A stretch of 64,000 nt of DNA from Rallus limicola (Eukaryota > Chordata > Aves > Gruiformes > Rallidae). The notes below the pieces were generated by a model, which was not told where the DNA came from, made no database searches, and saw only the letters and a list, made by a program, of their open reading frames with translations. The stretch is from positions 22,817,083 through 22,881,082 of the forward strand of contig JAKCOZ010000008.1 in the NCBI GenBank assembly GCA_022605955.1. Reading direction: 5' to 3'. Of the stretch, positions 39,721-52,700 are shown in pieces. Each line of letters begins with the position of its first letter. Position 1 is the stretch's first letter. The translations under genes and the position numbers were made by a program.

Positions 39721-40150
39721 TGTGCCTAGCACTTACCAGAATAGTACCTAAATCCCTATTATTTATTAAGTGATAGAAAAAAAATCCAAATTTAACTAGA
39801 ACTTAGAACCCAATGGCTAAGCACCACATGCCACTTGCTCACTCTCAAGGGGAAGAAGACATGCCTCCATGGGTTGGGATAAGGACAACGTACTGACAAA
39901 GTCACCATGAAAGGGGAACAATAACAGCCAGTTACCCTCACACCCAGTGATAACACAGAGTACCTTACAGACCTGAGGATTACAGAGTGCTGCAGACCAA
40001 GGACTGACCCTGCACTCCAGCTGTGCCCGAACTGCCCTGGAGGCACCAGGAGTACCCCTCCCCAACCAGCCCCTTTTATGGGTGAGTGATGTCAGGTGGT
40101 GAGGAAAACAGCCCAGGCTAACTCAGCTCACCTGTGCTGACTGCTTGGGG
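39721..40150 (-). promoter_or_regulatory. Promoter-like or solo-LTR-like block
   Basis: On the minus strand, in order: a GC-rich segment, a TATA-type CATAAAAGG at 40080-40072, about 300 bases of moderately GC-rich sequence, AATAAA at 39767-39762, and a strong donor TCTG|GTAAGT ending at 39737. TATA, then a polyadenylation signal about 300 bases on, is the usual layout of an LTR. The donor also allows a first exon spliced to the CCDC141 acceptor at 35191. No clear TG...CA ends or target duplication could be fixed. Either reading is inference. Confidence 0.35.
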
Positions 40151-40444
40151 AGGTCAACTCTGGCCTGGCCAGAACAAGGACATACATCACTGAAGCCTCC
40201 ACTCTTATTTTAGGAAAGCTCATATAGCCTTTATATCTAAATGTTATATAAACAAAGACCATTCTTTCTAGCATCTGTTATATAAAAGATTGTCTTCCTG
40301 TTCTTTACCTAGTTTGTATGCAGGGTAAAAAAGAAGGAATGCTGACACACAGACTGCTTACATTTTTACTAAGCAGGGACCACACTATGTGAATTCCTGA
40401 AGAGTATAAAATTGCCCTGATTGTTTTCAAATATACAAACACAG

Positions 40445-40850
40445 TCATACCACGGAATACTTTGGGTAGGAATGGACTTACAGACCACCTGGCTCCAACC
40501 CCCCTGCCACAGGCAGGGACACCCTCCACTAGCCCAGGTTACCCAAAGCCCCATCCAACCTGGACTTGAACACTGCCAGGGAGGGGGCAGCCACAGCTTC
40601 TCTGGGCAGCCTGTGCCAGGACCTCACCACCCTTGCTCACAGGAAAGATTTTCTTCCTAATATCTAATATAAATCCATCCTCTTTCAATTTAAAGTCATT
40701 GTCTTTCATCCTATCACTCCCTGTCCTTGTAAACAGTCCCTCTCTTTAGCTTTCCTGTAAGCCCCTTCAGGTACTGCTATAACATCTCCCCAGAGTGTTC
40801 TCTTCTCTAGGCTGAATACTCCAAGCTTGGTGAGAACCTGCTCATCTGAT
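40445..40850 (-). mobile_element. CR1 LINE, 3' fragment, minus strand
   Basis: Read on the minus strand this matches the 3' end of avian CR1: a GAGAAGAG-type segment near 40815, then a GTGAGGTCCTGGCACAGGCT block, a CAGGTTGGATGG block, and CTGCCTGTGGCAGGGGGGTT close to the end near 40500-40515. It is 5'-truncated and diverged, with no coding capacity. CR1 is the dominant retrotransposon of birds; copies are usually 5'-truncated like this one. Confidence 0.88.
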
Positions 40851-43800
40851 CTGCTTTCTTGTTATTTTAGCACATGACTCACAATGGGCAGCAGAGGAAA
40901 CTGAAGGTGTTGGGATCTCCACCCAGGAACTCCTGCAGCAATACCAATTTCTTGATCTGAGAAGGCAGTAAAACATTAGTGCTTACAGAAATAACCTCCT
41001 TTCCTTGTTAAGTATAACACTGTGCAAAAATTCTTTTTCTTTAGATTCTTTACTCACAGATTGGCTTGAAGAAGTTCCATACAACTATAAATGGGAGGAA
41101 AAAGATGAAGAACACCTTAGGGGAAAGAAGAGAAATAAAGGGAGAGGGGAGCACAGGTGCCCACGATAATTCTGCAAACAGTAGCAGCACTAACCAATTA
41201 ACAGATACATCTCTAAGCCAATTCATCTGAACAGATGCCTCCAAACTCAAACACATTAATTACCTGGTATCATTTTTCATTGCAAGTTCAATTTTATTTT
41301 GCTGTCACAGACAATAAAACACACAAGGTGGATTTATACTTTTCTTTAAAGTGAAAGCTACAGGCAAAACCGGAATAAAAAAGTGACTTGATGACTATTC
41401 AAGTGTAAACATAATGGCAAAATATAAACAATGCAAATTTTAACTGTTGAATATGGTGAAAAGGTTAAACACAAGAGAACACAATACACAAGCATGAAGC
41501 ACAAAGCAATCACATCTCCTCTCTCCCATCCCAGGTGAAGAGACCAGCACATCCCCTTAAATAGCAGCCAGGCTCTCTCCACTGCAGTTTCCTTGGAATC
41601 AGCTGCAGAGTGGACTTACCCCATCTGCAGTCCCGGGGAAGCTCAGCACTTCTGACTCACTGCATGTTGTCCAAAACAAACGCTATGCACCCCATAGAGC
41701 TGGACTCTGACAAATGCAAAAACAAAGTGGGTCTAACCGCTGGCCGGTGGCATTTGGGCCAGTGAGCCCGACTGCAAGCTCAACAAGGAGAACAACTAGG
41801 AGAACGGTGGCCCAGTGCATTCAGTTCTGTCAGGAGAATGAGGAGACATTAGGTAGTTAATTAGTCCATTGTTCATGCTCCATCATCAGCAGCAGAAAGA
41901 GAACAGTTTATTACACAAGATTAGTATGTTCCCTCACCCATGCATGTAAGGAAAGCCAGCAGGAGTTTTGTTACTAAATTCCTTGGGAGCATTTGAAATT
42001 CCTTCCTGATGTGGTGTGTTAGCACAGTGGAGTGTGCACTCTGCACCAAATATAGATGTGAGGCAGGCTATGCTTTTTCCCTGTAAAGAAGGAAGATTAA
42101 GATGCAGATTGTAACCTACATTTGAGCCTCAGGCAACTGAAAACTCTTCCAACAATCAAGCAAATAGTTTTGCCCCATGTCACTGATTTCTCCACTTAAC
42201 TTACATTTACAATTTAGCTGTATTAAAAGACTGTTTCCCTTTAATTATTTCTCAGTGTTTATACACGAATACAGACACCTGCATTAAAATAGTGAGACTA
42301 AAAAAATCAGTTAGCAATCACACAGACTGCTCAACGTGACAGTTACATCTGTGTAACGGGGTTCTTGGGATGATCTTTTAATGGTGAAACATCTTGTTCA
42401 ACCTTATAGAAAGCAATCCAGCCAGCAACATTTGATAAAGATCAGTATGAGTCATACATTTATCAGGAGACTGATGACATATAATCAAACTAACCTCACC
42501 AAAGTATTAAAGCCATGTTGCTGTTGCTGCTGTTTGGAAGAGCTGGTTTAAATGGGCACAAGTTTCAGAAAGCTAAATTTAGACCACGTACAGAAGGATG
42601 TTACACAGCCACGCTTCTGACAGCGCATTGCTTTGACACACGATACTGGAGGGGGTTTATCCAGAAAAGAAAAATTCAGCACGGGACTTGGACTTTAAGT
42701 GTTAAAGAACCACAAGGCTTTAGAATCCTTTTTAAAAAAAAAGTCTTTTATCAGCAGAGTTATAAATAGCAGTGCTGTGTTTTGTTTTAGAAAGATAACT
42801 CCATCTTGTTTAACTCTGCTACTTGAAGGTTCACACTGCTGAGCATTCCTCTGTATATTTCTCTCTTCCAGATCACAGTACTTCAAACAGCAAGCACGGC
42901 ACCAGCTCCTGCCCATCCCTTTGGAGAAGCTCTGAATTTTGTGGCATGCTTAAATGTTAAAACCCAAGAACTATTGAAATATTACTCCCTCCCCTCTTGT
43001 TTGTGTGGAACAAGGCTGTCAAACAGATGTGTGCTCACTGCTGACATCCAATGTAACTGGGGGGTGACTGCAGGGTATGAGGATACTCCCTCAGTGTCCT
43101 AGTTTAAACCACCCTTCCCACTCTACAAAGGATGGCATGTAACACCCCAGAATTCAAGTCCCACATACATTTCAGAAGCATTGTCTATAAGTAAAAACCA
43201 CCCCACACACACACACACACACTCATTCAACCCTAAGCAAAGAGCAGTCACGTTGGATGTCAACACATCAGGGCCATGTCAGCTATCTGTAGCAAACAGT
43301 CCTGCTGCTATACAGTCACCAGAAGTGATTTGTTCCTTGTTCTGGGCCTGGGTGTCCAAAGTTCATTGGACCTGAATGCTGCTGCTGGTGGTTCAGTGCA
43401 GTAAGAGAAGTTCAGAGGACAGAAACTTGGTACCGAGACTCATTTTGTATATATGCCTATATATACACACACACAACTGTTCCTCAAACTCCTTTAAAGT
43501 GACACCTGATGACCAGGCTGTCTGCATGGAAATGGGTACTACAAGACACCATAGTGGGGAGCAGTAGACTTAATCCTGTGGATACATTCATTCAAGATGA
43601 TTTATGCTTATCCTACTTGACATCTTTCAAAGTAAAGCAGTAGCAAAGTATTTTTTTCTTGTACTCCTTCCTACTGGAGTGACTCTTTTTGTGGTCTACA
43701 GTGTGGGCAAGGGAAACTGAGTGCAGGTCAGTGAGATTGTATCATTCTTAAGGAGAGCATCACCTTTCACAGGTCTTAGCTGGTCGTTCCAGTTTCTTCT

Positions 43801-45445
43801 TCCAGAACAAGATGAGTGGGATTTTTTTCTCCCTTCTGAGGGTTGTCACTGTCTCCACAGGTCTGCTGCTGGGTGGAGATGGTAGGGGTGAGAGCCCGCA
43901 GCTGTTTCCTCAAGGACATAGTGACAGGAGAAAGGAGAGATTAAAAATGAGAGCTTTTATCACACAGGCTTCAGATTTAATTTGAAACACTACTCAGGGA
44001 GTGCCAACACTCTTCGAACCTCATGATGGGTCATCAATTCCCTTTGCCCTAGAGCGTCCTCATTACTAGACCTCTACAGTTCCAGAAATGAACCCTTCTC
44101 TGTACACAAATATACCACAAACCAAAGTCTTTCCCATAATAGGGTTAAATAATCCATGAACCAGGACTGTAACAGAGAGCTCTGTTAACTCGATATTGTG
44201 CACTTGGGCACCAGGACTGTGTGTCCCACACAGTGTAGGACCTGGGCAACTGCTATGCAACAGGGTGCTGCTACATGAAGATTTCTGCTACAGTTCAAGG
44301 TCCTGATGTAATTGATGTTTAAAAGCAAAGCAGCCTATGCCATCAAACCAGAGATGTGTGTCACTTTTCCACACCATCATACCCAGTGCTGCACTATCAA
44401 CAAGGAACCTCCCCTCCCCACCCTGAGATATATATAGAAAATCAGTATCTGTGGTAAGAAAAAAACAAGAAGTGGTCTGTCAGCATGTCTTTGTTGGATT
44501 TGACTGCAGATCCCAGGGACAAGGAAACCTGGCTCAACTCTGGGGTCGTACAGTCTCTTGGACCCTCCCTTCATTGTCATCCCAGGATCTGAAAGCCCAT
44601 CTTGGCTTTCTCATCTGACAATCCCTTCAGGCTCTTTATGCAGGGTATGTGGCTGCAATGCTGTGCCCAAGGTGCAATCAACCATTGCTTCAAGCCTTCA
44701 AGAACACTGCTCTCACTTCCCTGACTGACACAGCTTTCCTTCTCTCTTACGCCCATCAACAGTCATGAAAGTGGCAAACTCTCAGGAGAGCCACTAAATA
44801 GTTCAGCTGTCTGTTCTAGGCAGGCTCCAGTCCTTACACCAGGCAGATTAGTCTTCAGCTGGCTCAGGACCTCAGAATTCCCCTCTGAAAATTCAGCATG
44901 AGGCAGATGTAGTAGCTCTCATCATGCTAAAGTAGTATAAAACTGGAGAAACAAAAACTTTTTAAAAGAAAAAGAAGGAATTCAAACAGGGAGATGAAAG
45001 ACAAGAGATTTTGAAGCAATAAACAAAGACAGGGAATTGGAGATCTGCAGGAATTAATTTAGGATTGACAATCAGTAAATGCAAAGGCATGCAGGGCAAA
45101 AGTCTGTTACATACAAGCTGGAAGAGCACACACGTCGGTGGAGAACCTAATGTTGCATTAAGTGTTGGTTCAGTTGAAACTACAATTGGATCTGAGCTTC
45201 CAGTTTGGATTTATTCTAAAGACTAAGTTATATGCAGTAAAATAGTCCTGAGACCCTAATATGCAGTGAGTAAACAGTCAGGAGTTCCATAAAACCTGCA
45301 GTATTGCTGCAAAACTTATCACTAAACTGAGCATCTGCAATCTGCAAGGTACAGGTTCTATCTGTGACCCTTTACAGATACACTTCTATTACAGACCATT
45401 AACAACAGTGCTGATCATGCAAATAAATCTGATGCTTAAATGTTA
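40851..45445. other. Intergenic DNA between CCDC141 and the large CR1
   Basis: No gene recognised. A CpG-containing, GC-richer block at about 41.55-41.83 kb ends, on the minus strand, in a strong donor GGG|GTAAGT at 41620. CA-repeat microsatellites lie at 43204-43222 and, with a TA tract, at about 43447-43475. Overlapping ORFs of 60-85 codons look random. Confidence 0.5.
43204..43222. repeat. CA dinucleotide microsatellite
   Basis: About ten uninterrupted CA units. A second, compound TA/CA tract lies some 240 bases farther on (about 43447-43475). Confidence 0.9.
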
Positions 45446-46436
45446 TCCTAGCAACTACAGGCCAGTGAGCCTCACTTCTGTCCCTGGAAAGGTAATGGAA
45501 CAGCTTGCTCTGGATGCCATCTCCAAGCAATTAGAAGAGAAGAAGGTCATGAGGAGTAGTCAGCATGGATTCACCAAGGGAAAATCGTGCTCAACCAATC
45601 TCATAGCCTTCTACGATCTCATCACCAGCTGGGTAGATGGAGGGAGAGCAGTGGATGTCATCTACCTTGACTTCAGCAAGGCCTTTGATACTGTCTCCCA
45701 GGGCATCCTGATAGCAAAGCTGAGAAAGCATAGGATAGATGAGTGGACAGTGAGGTGGGTTGAGAATTGGCTGTCGGACCGAGCCCAGAGGGCTGTGATT
45801 CGTGGAGCAGAATCTGACTGGAGGCCTGTGACTAGAGGTGTTCCCCAGGGCTCAGTGTTGGGTCCAGTCCTGTTTAATACCTTCATTGACGACCTTGATG
45901 AGGGAATTGCATCCACCCTCAGCAAGTACACTGACGATACAAAGCTGGGAGGAGTGGCTGACACGCAGGAACACTGCGCTGCCATCCAGAGAGACCTGGA
46001 CAGGCTGGAGAGCTGGGCAAGGAGAAATCTAATGAAGTTCAACAAAAGCAAGTGTAAAGTCTTGCACCTGGGAAGGAACAACTGTTTGTATCAGTACAGG
46101 CTGGGGGATGACTGGCTGGAGAAGAGCTCTGTGGAGAAGGACCTGGGGGTCCTGGTTGATGACAGGTTGGCCATGAGCCAGCAGTGTGCACTGGTGGCTA
46201 AGAGAGCCAATGGGATCCTGGGGTGCATCAGGAGGAGTGTAGCCAGCAGGTCAAAGGAGGTGATCCTCCCCCTCTACTCTGCCCCGGTCAGGCCCCACCT
46301 GGAGTATTGTGTCCAGTTCTGGGCTCCCTGGTATAAAAAGGACAGGGATCTCCTTGAGAGAGTCCAGAGAAGGGCTATGAAGATGATTAAGGGCCTGGAG
46401 CATCTCCCCTATGAGGAAAGGCTGAATAAGCTGTGA
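45408..46436 (+). pseudogene. CR1 reverse transcriptase remnant (C-terminal half of ORF2)
   Basis: An open frame of 342 codons whose first dozen or so codons are flanking DNA. Visible landmarks of non-LTR reverse transcriptases: NYRPVSL (about residue 16), [13 protein letters not shown] (53-65), the first catalytic aspartate in [11 protein letters not shown] (84-94), [13 protein letters not shown] (144-156), and the second catalytic motif. That motif reads YTDD at residues 174-177 (45927-45938), where an active enzyme has an alanine before the aspartates (YADD or FADD). The thumb-like part [14 protein letters not shown] is present. The endonuclease half is missing and a premature stop cuts off the C-terminus, so this is a dead copy. 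CR1 is a host retrotransposon, not a virus. Confidence 0.93.
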
Positions 46437-46797
46437 CTGTTCAGCCTTGAGAAGAGAAGGCTAAGGGGGGATCTTATTAATATCTTAAGCAGGGGATGCA
46501 GGGGGAACCGGCCAGCCCCTTTTCAGTGTCTGTGGAGACAGAACAAGGGGCAATGGCTGCAAGTTGGAGCACAGGAATTTCCACACCAACATGCGGAAGA
46601 ACTTTTACCCAGTGAGGGTGACAGAGCCCTGGGACAGGCTGCCCAGGGAGGTGGTGGAGTCTCCTTCTCTGGAGATATTAATGACCAGTCTGGATGCCTG
46701 TCTGTGCAATATGAGCTAGGGAGCTGCTTTGGCAGGGGGGTTGGACCCGATGATCTCTCGAGGTCCCTTCCAACCCCTATGATTCTATGATTCTGTG
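45446..46797 (+). mobile_element. CR1 LINE, 5'-truncated, 3' end intact
   Basis: A 1.35-kb CR1 insertion. It begins within the reverse transcriptase domain (around NYRPVSL) and runs to the intact CR1 3' terminus: a GGACCCGATGATCTC...CCCTTCCAACCCC block followed by GATTCTATGATTCTGTG, the short tandem tail used by CR1 in place of poly(A). No poly(A) tail or obvious target-site duplication is seen, as usual for CR1. The reading frame is closed by a stop at 46434-46436 and further decay follows. It is much better preserved than the other CR1 copies here, so it is probably younger. Confidence 0.95.
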
Positions 46798-49700
46798 TAT
46801 TTTTTCCAATAGCTTCATCTGTCCCAGAGCATCCAGTGACACATCCAGCATCCTTCTGCTGGGACAAAAGCCTTTCCATGGGAGTCAGGGAATAATTTAC
46901 TATTGATCACTTTTTCCAATTTCTCAAACAAGCTGCTCCTGAAGTGCCAGCCCTCTGGTGAACTCTGCACTCAGCTGCTTTGATTAAGGATCCCCATTGC
47001 TTAATTACCTTAAATTTCACACTTGAAAACAGGTTTTCCCAGGACAGTAATCGCCATCTTTGAAAAAGAATACAAACTGAAGTTTAGTAAGACAGTGAAT
47101 ACAAGATTTTCTGGTATAATCTCCTACGATCTTCCTCACATTGTGAAGACAATTGTCAAATCAAGCACTGCAGGTGACTTTGCAGTCAGATGAAGCTGCA
47201 GCATATGACAGGACTGGGGGAAAAGGGACAAGGGAAATATCAGATAAAATACAACTGTAACCTCCTTGCATTTTTAAGACTGCATGGAGGTGGTTCTTTT
47301 GTTTTTAACCTTAGTATAATTTCAATATCAGAACACCTACTGCAGAGTCTTGCAGACATCACATTGATTTGTCTGAAGATTCTGGCCCAAGACCAGTACT
47401 GTGTCCTCACTGGCAGCAGCCATGTTGCTAGAGTGCAGAGGCAGAACTCACATAATACAAGATAACTTTCCAATTAAGGTTTAAGACCGGTCATATTAAA
47501 AATATGCTGACATTTTTACAGAAGGTATCATGGTGGCACTGGCTTTTCAGTAGGTTTTGCTCCAGTCTGTTTCTATCCTCTAATCCACAAATGACTATAA
47601 ATCAAGGCATTACTCTTGTGGCATCACATCAGCCCCTGAGGTAAAAGGGATGTATACCAAGTAAATATATAATAATAGTAGTAATAATTTTGCAAATCCT
47701 TCATGTTTCACATGACTTCTTTAAAATTATGCAATATGTTTAACAGTGCTTTTCAGATTAAAAAAATAAATCCTAAATAATACTCTGCAGTTGCAAATTG
47801 GAATATTAGTTTCCCCTCCTCCTCCACCCCACCCCCAGTTATACAATTACTGTGGGCTTTCTATTTCTTTAGCTAAATCAAGAGAAAGTTTTTAAAAAAA
47901 TGAACTACTTCACTGCCTCCCCCTTGTTTAACTCGCAGAGCGTGAATCCAACATAAGCTGTTCCAGGAAGCAGTTGAAATAATAAAAGCCCGCATTTCAA
48001 TGAGGCACTTCAGAACATGGCCTAAATTAATAGAAACTTTTGAGGAGTCTGCTGTCATCCTTTCATTACATGAAGTTTTTTCAGAATGCAGAGGAAGATG
48101 AGGTACCTTAAGTCATCTTTGCAGTACAGCAGGATCTGCAGTAATTATGTTTAAGAACCTTCCATTCAGGAATGCAAATATCACATGAGAGGACTTTATT
48201 GGCTGCACAACTTTTGTTTTTCCCTCAATCTGATATTTAGTAAATTTCCTGTAATTTACCTGTTTTCTCTGAGTTACACTCATTTTTTTTCCCTGTTTGC
48301 AGGTTACTTAATGGCTGTGAAAGGATAAGCTTGATCTTCCCAAACTTCCTTACAGCCCAACTGTTGACACCACATTTTTAGAGATGTTTTCATTGTAAAT
48401 TAAACTTTTACAATTCAAACGGTTTAATTGCCCTTCTTCAGGTTTCCTTCCTTTCTTTTTGCTGACTACTACTCTAGTAGCATCCCACTATCACACATAG
48501 GAAAAGCCCAATCATCTCAACCCCTAGGATGAAAATTATTTGAGCTGTGCTTTTTATATCCCTTGGGTGCGTGTGTGATTCCCATGACTATGAAAATCTC
48601 ACCCACTCCCAAAATAAATGAGGTTTCCTTCCTAGCAACCCTTACAAAGCAGGGTGCGCAGCTGTCATCCCAACATGTGAGTGCACACACACAGAGGCAG
48701 CAACCATTTCACCCTGAAAGTAAATTATTCTCTGGAAACAACCAAGGAACTCTTTAAAACATCTGCTGGATCACTTGCAAAACCTTAAACAAAATTGTTA
48801 GTGGAGAAGGCCGTTTAGCAGTAGACACAAGAACATCTCTCTGATAAGGTCCAGAAGACAAAGCAATACCCAGAGAAGAGGTAATAGCTAACAGTGGGTA
48901 TGGTATCAAGCTCCTCCAACAGTTCACGTTTCTGTCACCTGCAGGAGTAAATGGCCTAGCTTTTCTGCAGAGGTAATGCACCATGAAATGATGCCTGCAA
49001 GTGGCAGCTACCTAACGAGATGGCCATGTACACCCGGTGGAAATAAAAACCTTACAAGGCTCATTGAACAGTCGCTCACTGCAGACTTTTGATGCCACCT
49101 CAAACAAAGTGTTAATAAAACCCCTGGCTACAGCTGACCATATTACTGAGCTTCTTTGGATATATTTGTCTTGGACAGGAAGGGGGCCACGCTCTGACAG
49201 GCAGTGAGTGACACAAAGCAGACAGTGGGACATCACATTCACATCATCAACACAGATATGCGGAGTAGCAGTCAAACGTGTTGAATACATTGTACAATCT
49301 TCACCCTACTGAGGCTAGCTTGCAGCAGTCATCTGTCATCTAACAGAGGCACACAGAGCTGCATACAAGGCTTCAGGAAGAGAACAGCCTGCACTTAGTA
49401 CCAGTTTAGAATATGGCTTGTTCCCAAGTCTCTACAGACTGGCATCACACAATCACAACAAATATCAAAGTAACCATTCTGTATGCTTGTCTGCCTGTGG
49501 AAACTGTTAAAGACACCACAAAAGCTACTTTCTAACTACTTTTAAAATGCGTTAAAAGACAACTGTCACTTGGCCAAGACAAAAAAAAGAAAAAAGATCC
49601 TGGCATAGTATGAGAGCAACATCCTACTGGAGTCTCCAGACCCCTGGAACTCTGCAACCTCTGATCCTCTGAGGCATGGGGATCGCAAGCAATCCAGGCA

Positions 49701-52700
49701 TGCCTGGAAAGTCAGCAGTGGGAAGCAGTGGGAATGTGCTGTCACCCACACGGCATCTGCAACTCTGGCTGAGAAAATGAACACGGGAGGCAGAAACCCT
49801 AAAATCGAGACTGCAATCCATACACTGCAAACCAAGCAGAACAGAGCAATCTGTGTCTGAAAGTGACACCACTGCAATTAACACATTGACTGCCCCTGCC
49901 AAAGTGCAGAACAGCAACTAATAAATACCAGAATTTTTGAGATACTTGTTCATGCTTCTTTCTGATACAAAAAATCTCAAATGACAGGCCTCCTATCCAC
50001 TTCTCCAAGAGGTAGTTCTTACAGCAGGGTAAACTTCACTCTCCATTTCATTGCTGTAATTTAGAGATGGTTAGAATTAAGTTCAGTGTAAGATCTAGGA
50101 GAGGCCTTGAAGAAGTGTTTTAAGGCCCAACCCATAAGCATACTGTGTGGGAAGCAGTTATATCCATTCCAACAGAGCCAAGTGATGCTCAAAACTTCAC
50201 AGAAGTTTCCAGGCTTTTCTCCCTTGAGCTGTCAAAGCCTTATTCTACGCGTAATACGTACACGGGACTGCCCAGGCACCTTACTGCACATGGTTAGGAC
50301 CCACAGCTACCATGAGACATCCCTTTGCATTGTTTTATCTATTTAATATACATGTTGCCTTCTGACAGTGACAGTATTGTAGCAGAGTTGGCAGAACAAG
50401 GTTGGGACATGGAATGTCATGATCCTCAGAAGAGCTGAGGAAGCCCAGTTTCAGCTGGTAGGTCAAAGCAGCCATATAGGTCATTATGGTCACGCACACT
50501 CAGTTGCTATAGGAGTTTGACAGGTAACCTGTAGCTACATCAGCCTTCCCAAAGACAGACCATTGGATGCCAGAAAGTTAGATTAGGTCTACACAGGTGT
50601 TTTAAGCACAGATGTTTGAGCTTAATAAAGTAATAGGATATTTCACATAACATATAGCATTCCATTTACATACAGATCCACTACAGATACAGGAGATCGC
50701 ATCAGTGGTGCCTGACAGTAATTGATGGCTGTTTGTGGAACAGCTAAAAGGCTTACTAATATCAAAAAATATATATTTAAAATCATAGAACCATAAAAAA
50801 ACCTAATGTTTTTAAATTACTGTAAGCTTTTAAGTGCACTTTGTGCTAGTCACATGTGCACAAAAAAGTGTGTTTTACCTGCAGCATTAGGCAACCACAT
50901 TTGAATGGTTCAATGCTGTCATTAAAGTGCCAGAACACCATTATTATTTAAAATGTAATAAAAATGTTGCTATTTCTGTACATTACTAAAGTAAATTATC
51001 TGCAGAATTCTAACTCACACTATCATTTCTACTTAAGAACCTGCTCTTAAGATATGCCAGAATGGCAAGTTTAGGGCCAATAGTTTCCTTTGCTTTTCTT
51101 TGTGCTTCATCAGTAGATGTTAGCTCTTTGCTCTCCAGCTTATGAACTGTACTTGGAAAGTTAGTTGGATTTTTCCAACTGAATTTAAAAAAAAAAAACC
51201 ACAAATTTGCTTTTTAATGTATTCTAACTTACTACTTTAACATGTGTGTAATTTTAAGTATACTTTTTATCCTCTCCACTCAAGAGACATTTGTATCCTG
51301 ACCTCAGCATTCCTCTTGTCTCTGTATTGCTCTCATAATCTTTGCTGTAAGACTCCTATGTAAACTAATGTCAACTCTAACAGGAAATTTGGAAGCTGTT
51401 GCTTTAATTTTCATTACTATTTTGAGCTTAAGCATGTCACCATTGCTTTATACATACTAGGTATGTTTTAACATATATAAATTCTTGTACTAGCTTAACT
51501 GAAATTTTACAAGTCACACAAGCATCTGCTTTTGACAAGTATCTTTGACATTTGATTAATGTTGTCTCCCACTTTGACAGAATCAGATGTGTTCTCATGA
51601 GTTTATTTCTCACCTTCAGGTTCCAAAATGACCTTGATGTCACCAAAAAAATGGTCCTAAACAACTATGTGTTTGAGAGATCTGTACAAAGGGACCCACT
51701 AGAAGCAGGCATCTGAACTTATTTTTGTGTGATTGTTTAGCCTTACCTGTATTTCCAGATGATAAGCCTTCACAACACAACCACCTCTCCTGAGCAGCAA
51801 ATGCAGAACCGTCTTAGAGAACTCCTTGACTCCAACCCTTGCAAGAGGCATGCAATTAGTCAAATTTTAATAGAATTTCAATAGAATTTTCAATTAAGAT
51901 CCAGTCCTGAAAGGTATCAGTACTACAACAATGGAGCTATTGAAGTGAAGAACACAAATGTGGGCTAGCTGCAGGAAACAATGATTCTAAAGTGATAGGC
52001 CAGTGGACTTTTTGAACACCTTATTAGAAGTAACACAGCAACAGTTACATGATGTCACTTTGGTTGTTACGTATTAGGAAATGATGCATTCCAGAAAAGA
52101 CTCACTCTACTGAGATTCCAAATGATTTTCAGTATTCTGCATGCTATTAAAGGTTGTACATTTCTGAAGTTTCTGTAGCAAGTAGAATCATAGGCGTTAA
52201 ATTAGTTAAGAAGCAGCCAGCATAAAAAGGTTATTTCCAATAGCTTTCTCAACAGAGGGTGTCTATTCCATTCTTTTCGTAAGATAGGAAGTCTCAGAGT
52301 TCATAAGAAAGATTCAGAAACGTGTCAGACTCACACAACATGACCTAGAAAACTACTTGACCTCATTCCTGATAGACAGAATACAGGCAAAATTACCAAG
52401 TGCTGGTGAAGGGCACCTTATCAGCCACTTGCTTACCCTAAAGGCAAAGAATTCCAGAGGAAAGTGAAGGAAGCAGAGAGAGAAGGAAAAGCTGGCATAG
52501 CCCAAGGGATTGTATGAGAGACTCAGAGATCAGGGTGGAAGATAATCTACTGGTCTCCAGGGATGCCAGGAGATGGGGCAGAACAGCTTCCAGTCTGGAC
52601 TCCATACAGAGCCAAAATTAACATTGGGGTCATTGGGGTGAACGGTCACCAGTTCCCAGTTGTACACACAGCTGTCACACGGTAGGAGCTTCTAACACTG

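Larger units (their letters stand above)
35192..40444. other. Region upstream of CCDC141; non-coding, possible upstream exons and LTR-like blocks
   Basis: No coding exon recognised. On the minus strand several good donor-like sites lie here and could end a non-coding first exon of CCDC141: AAACCG|GTGAGT near 37902, AAAG|GTAAGA near 38035, GCAG|GTAATA near 38803 and TCTG|GTAAGT at 39737. The part from about 37.7 to 40.15 kb is clearly less AT-rich than the rest of the window. An ORF of 108 codons on the minus strand (37008-36682) has no recognisable similarity. Confidence 0.5.

Noticed and set aside
40305..40660. ORFs on both strands near 40.3-40.66 kb
   Set aside because: They fall in and next to the minus-strand CR1 3' fragment and reflect its GC-rich composition.
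45662..46081. 139-codon minus-strand ORF
   Set aside because: It is the antisense shadow of the CR1 reverse transcriptase frame. The minus-strand ORF at 46523-46879 is likewise the complement of the CR1 3' part.
49566..49917. Overlapping 97- and 103-codon minus-strand ORFs
   Set aside because: Two frames over the same bases with no family resemblance and no splice context. Treated as chance in a locally GC-richer patch.
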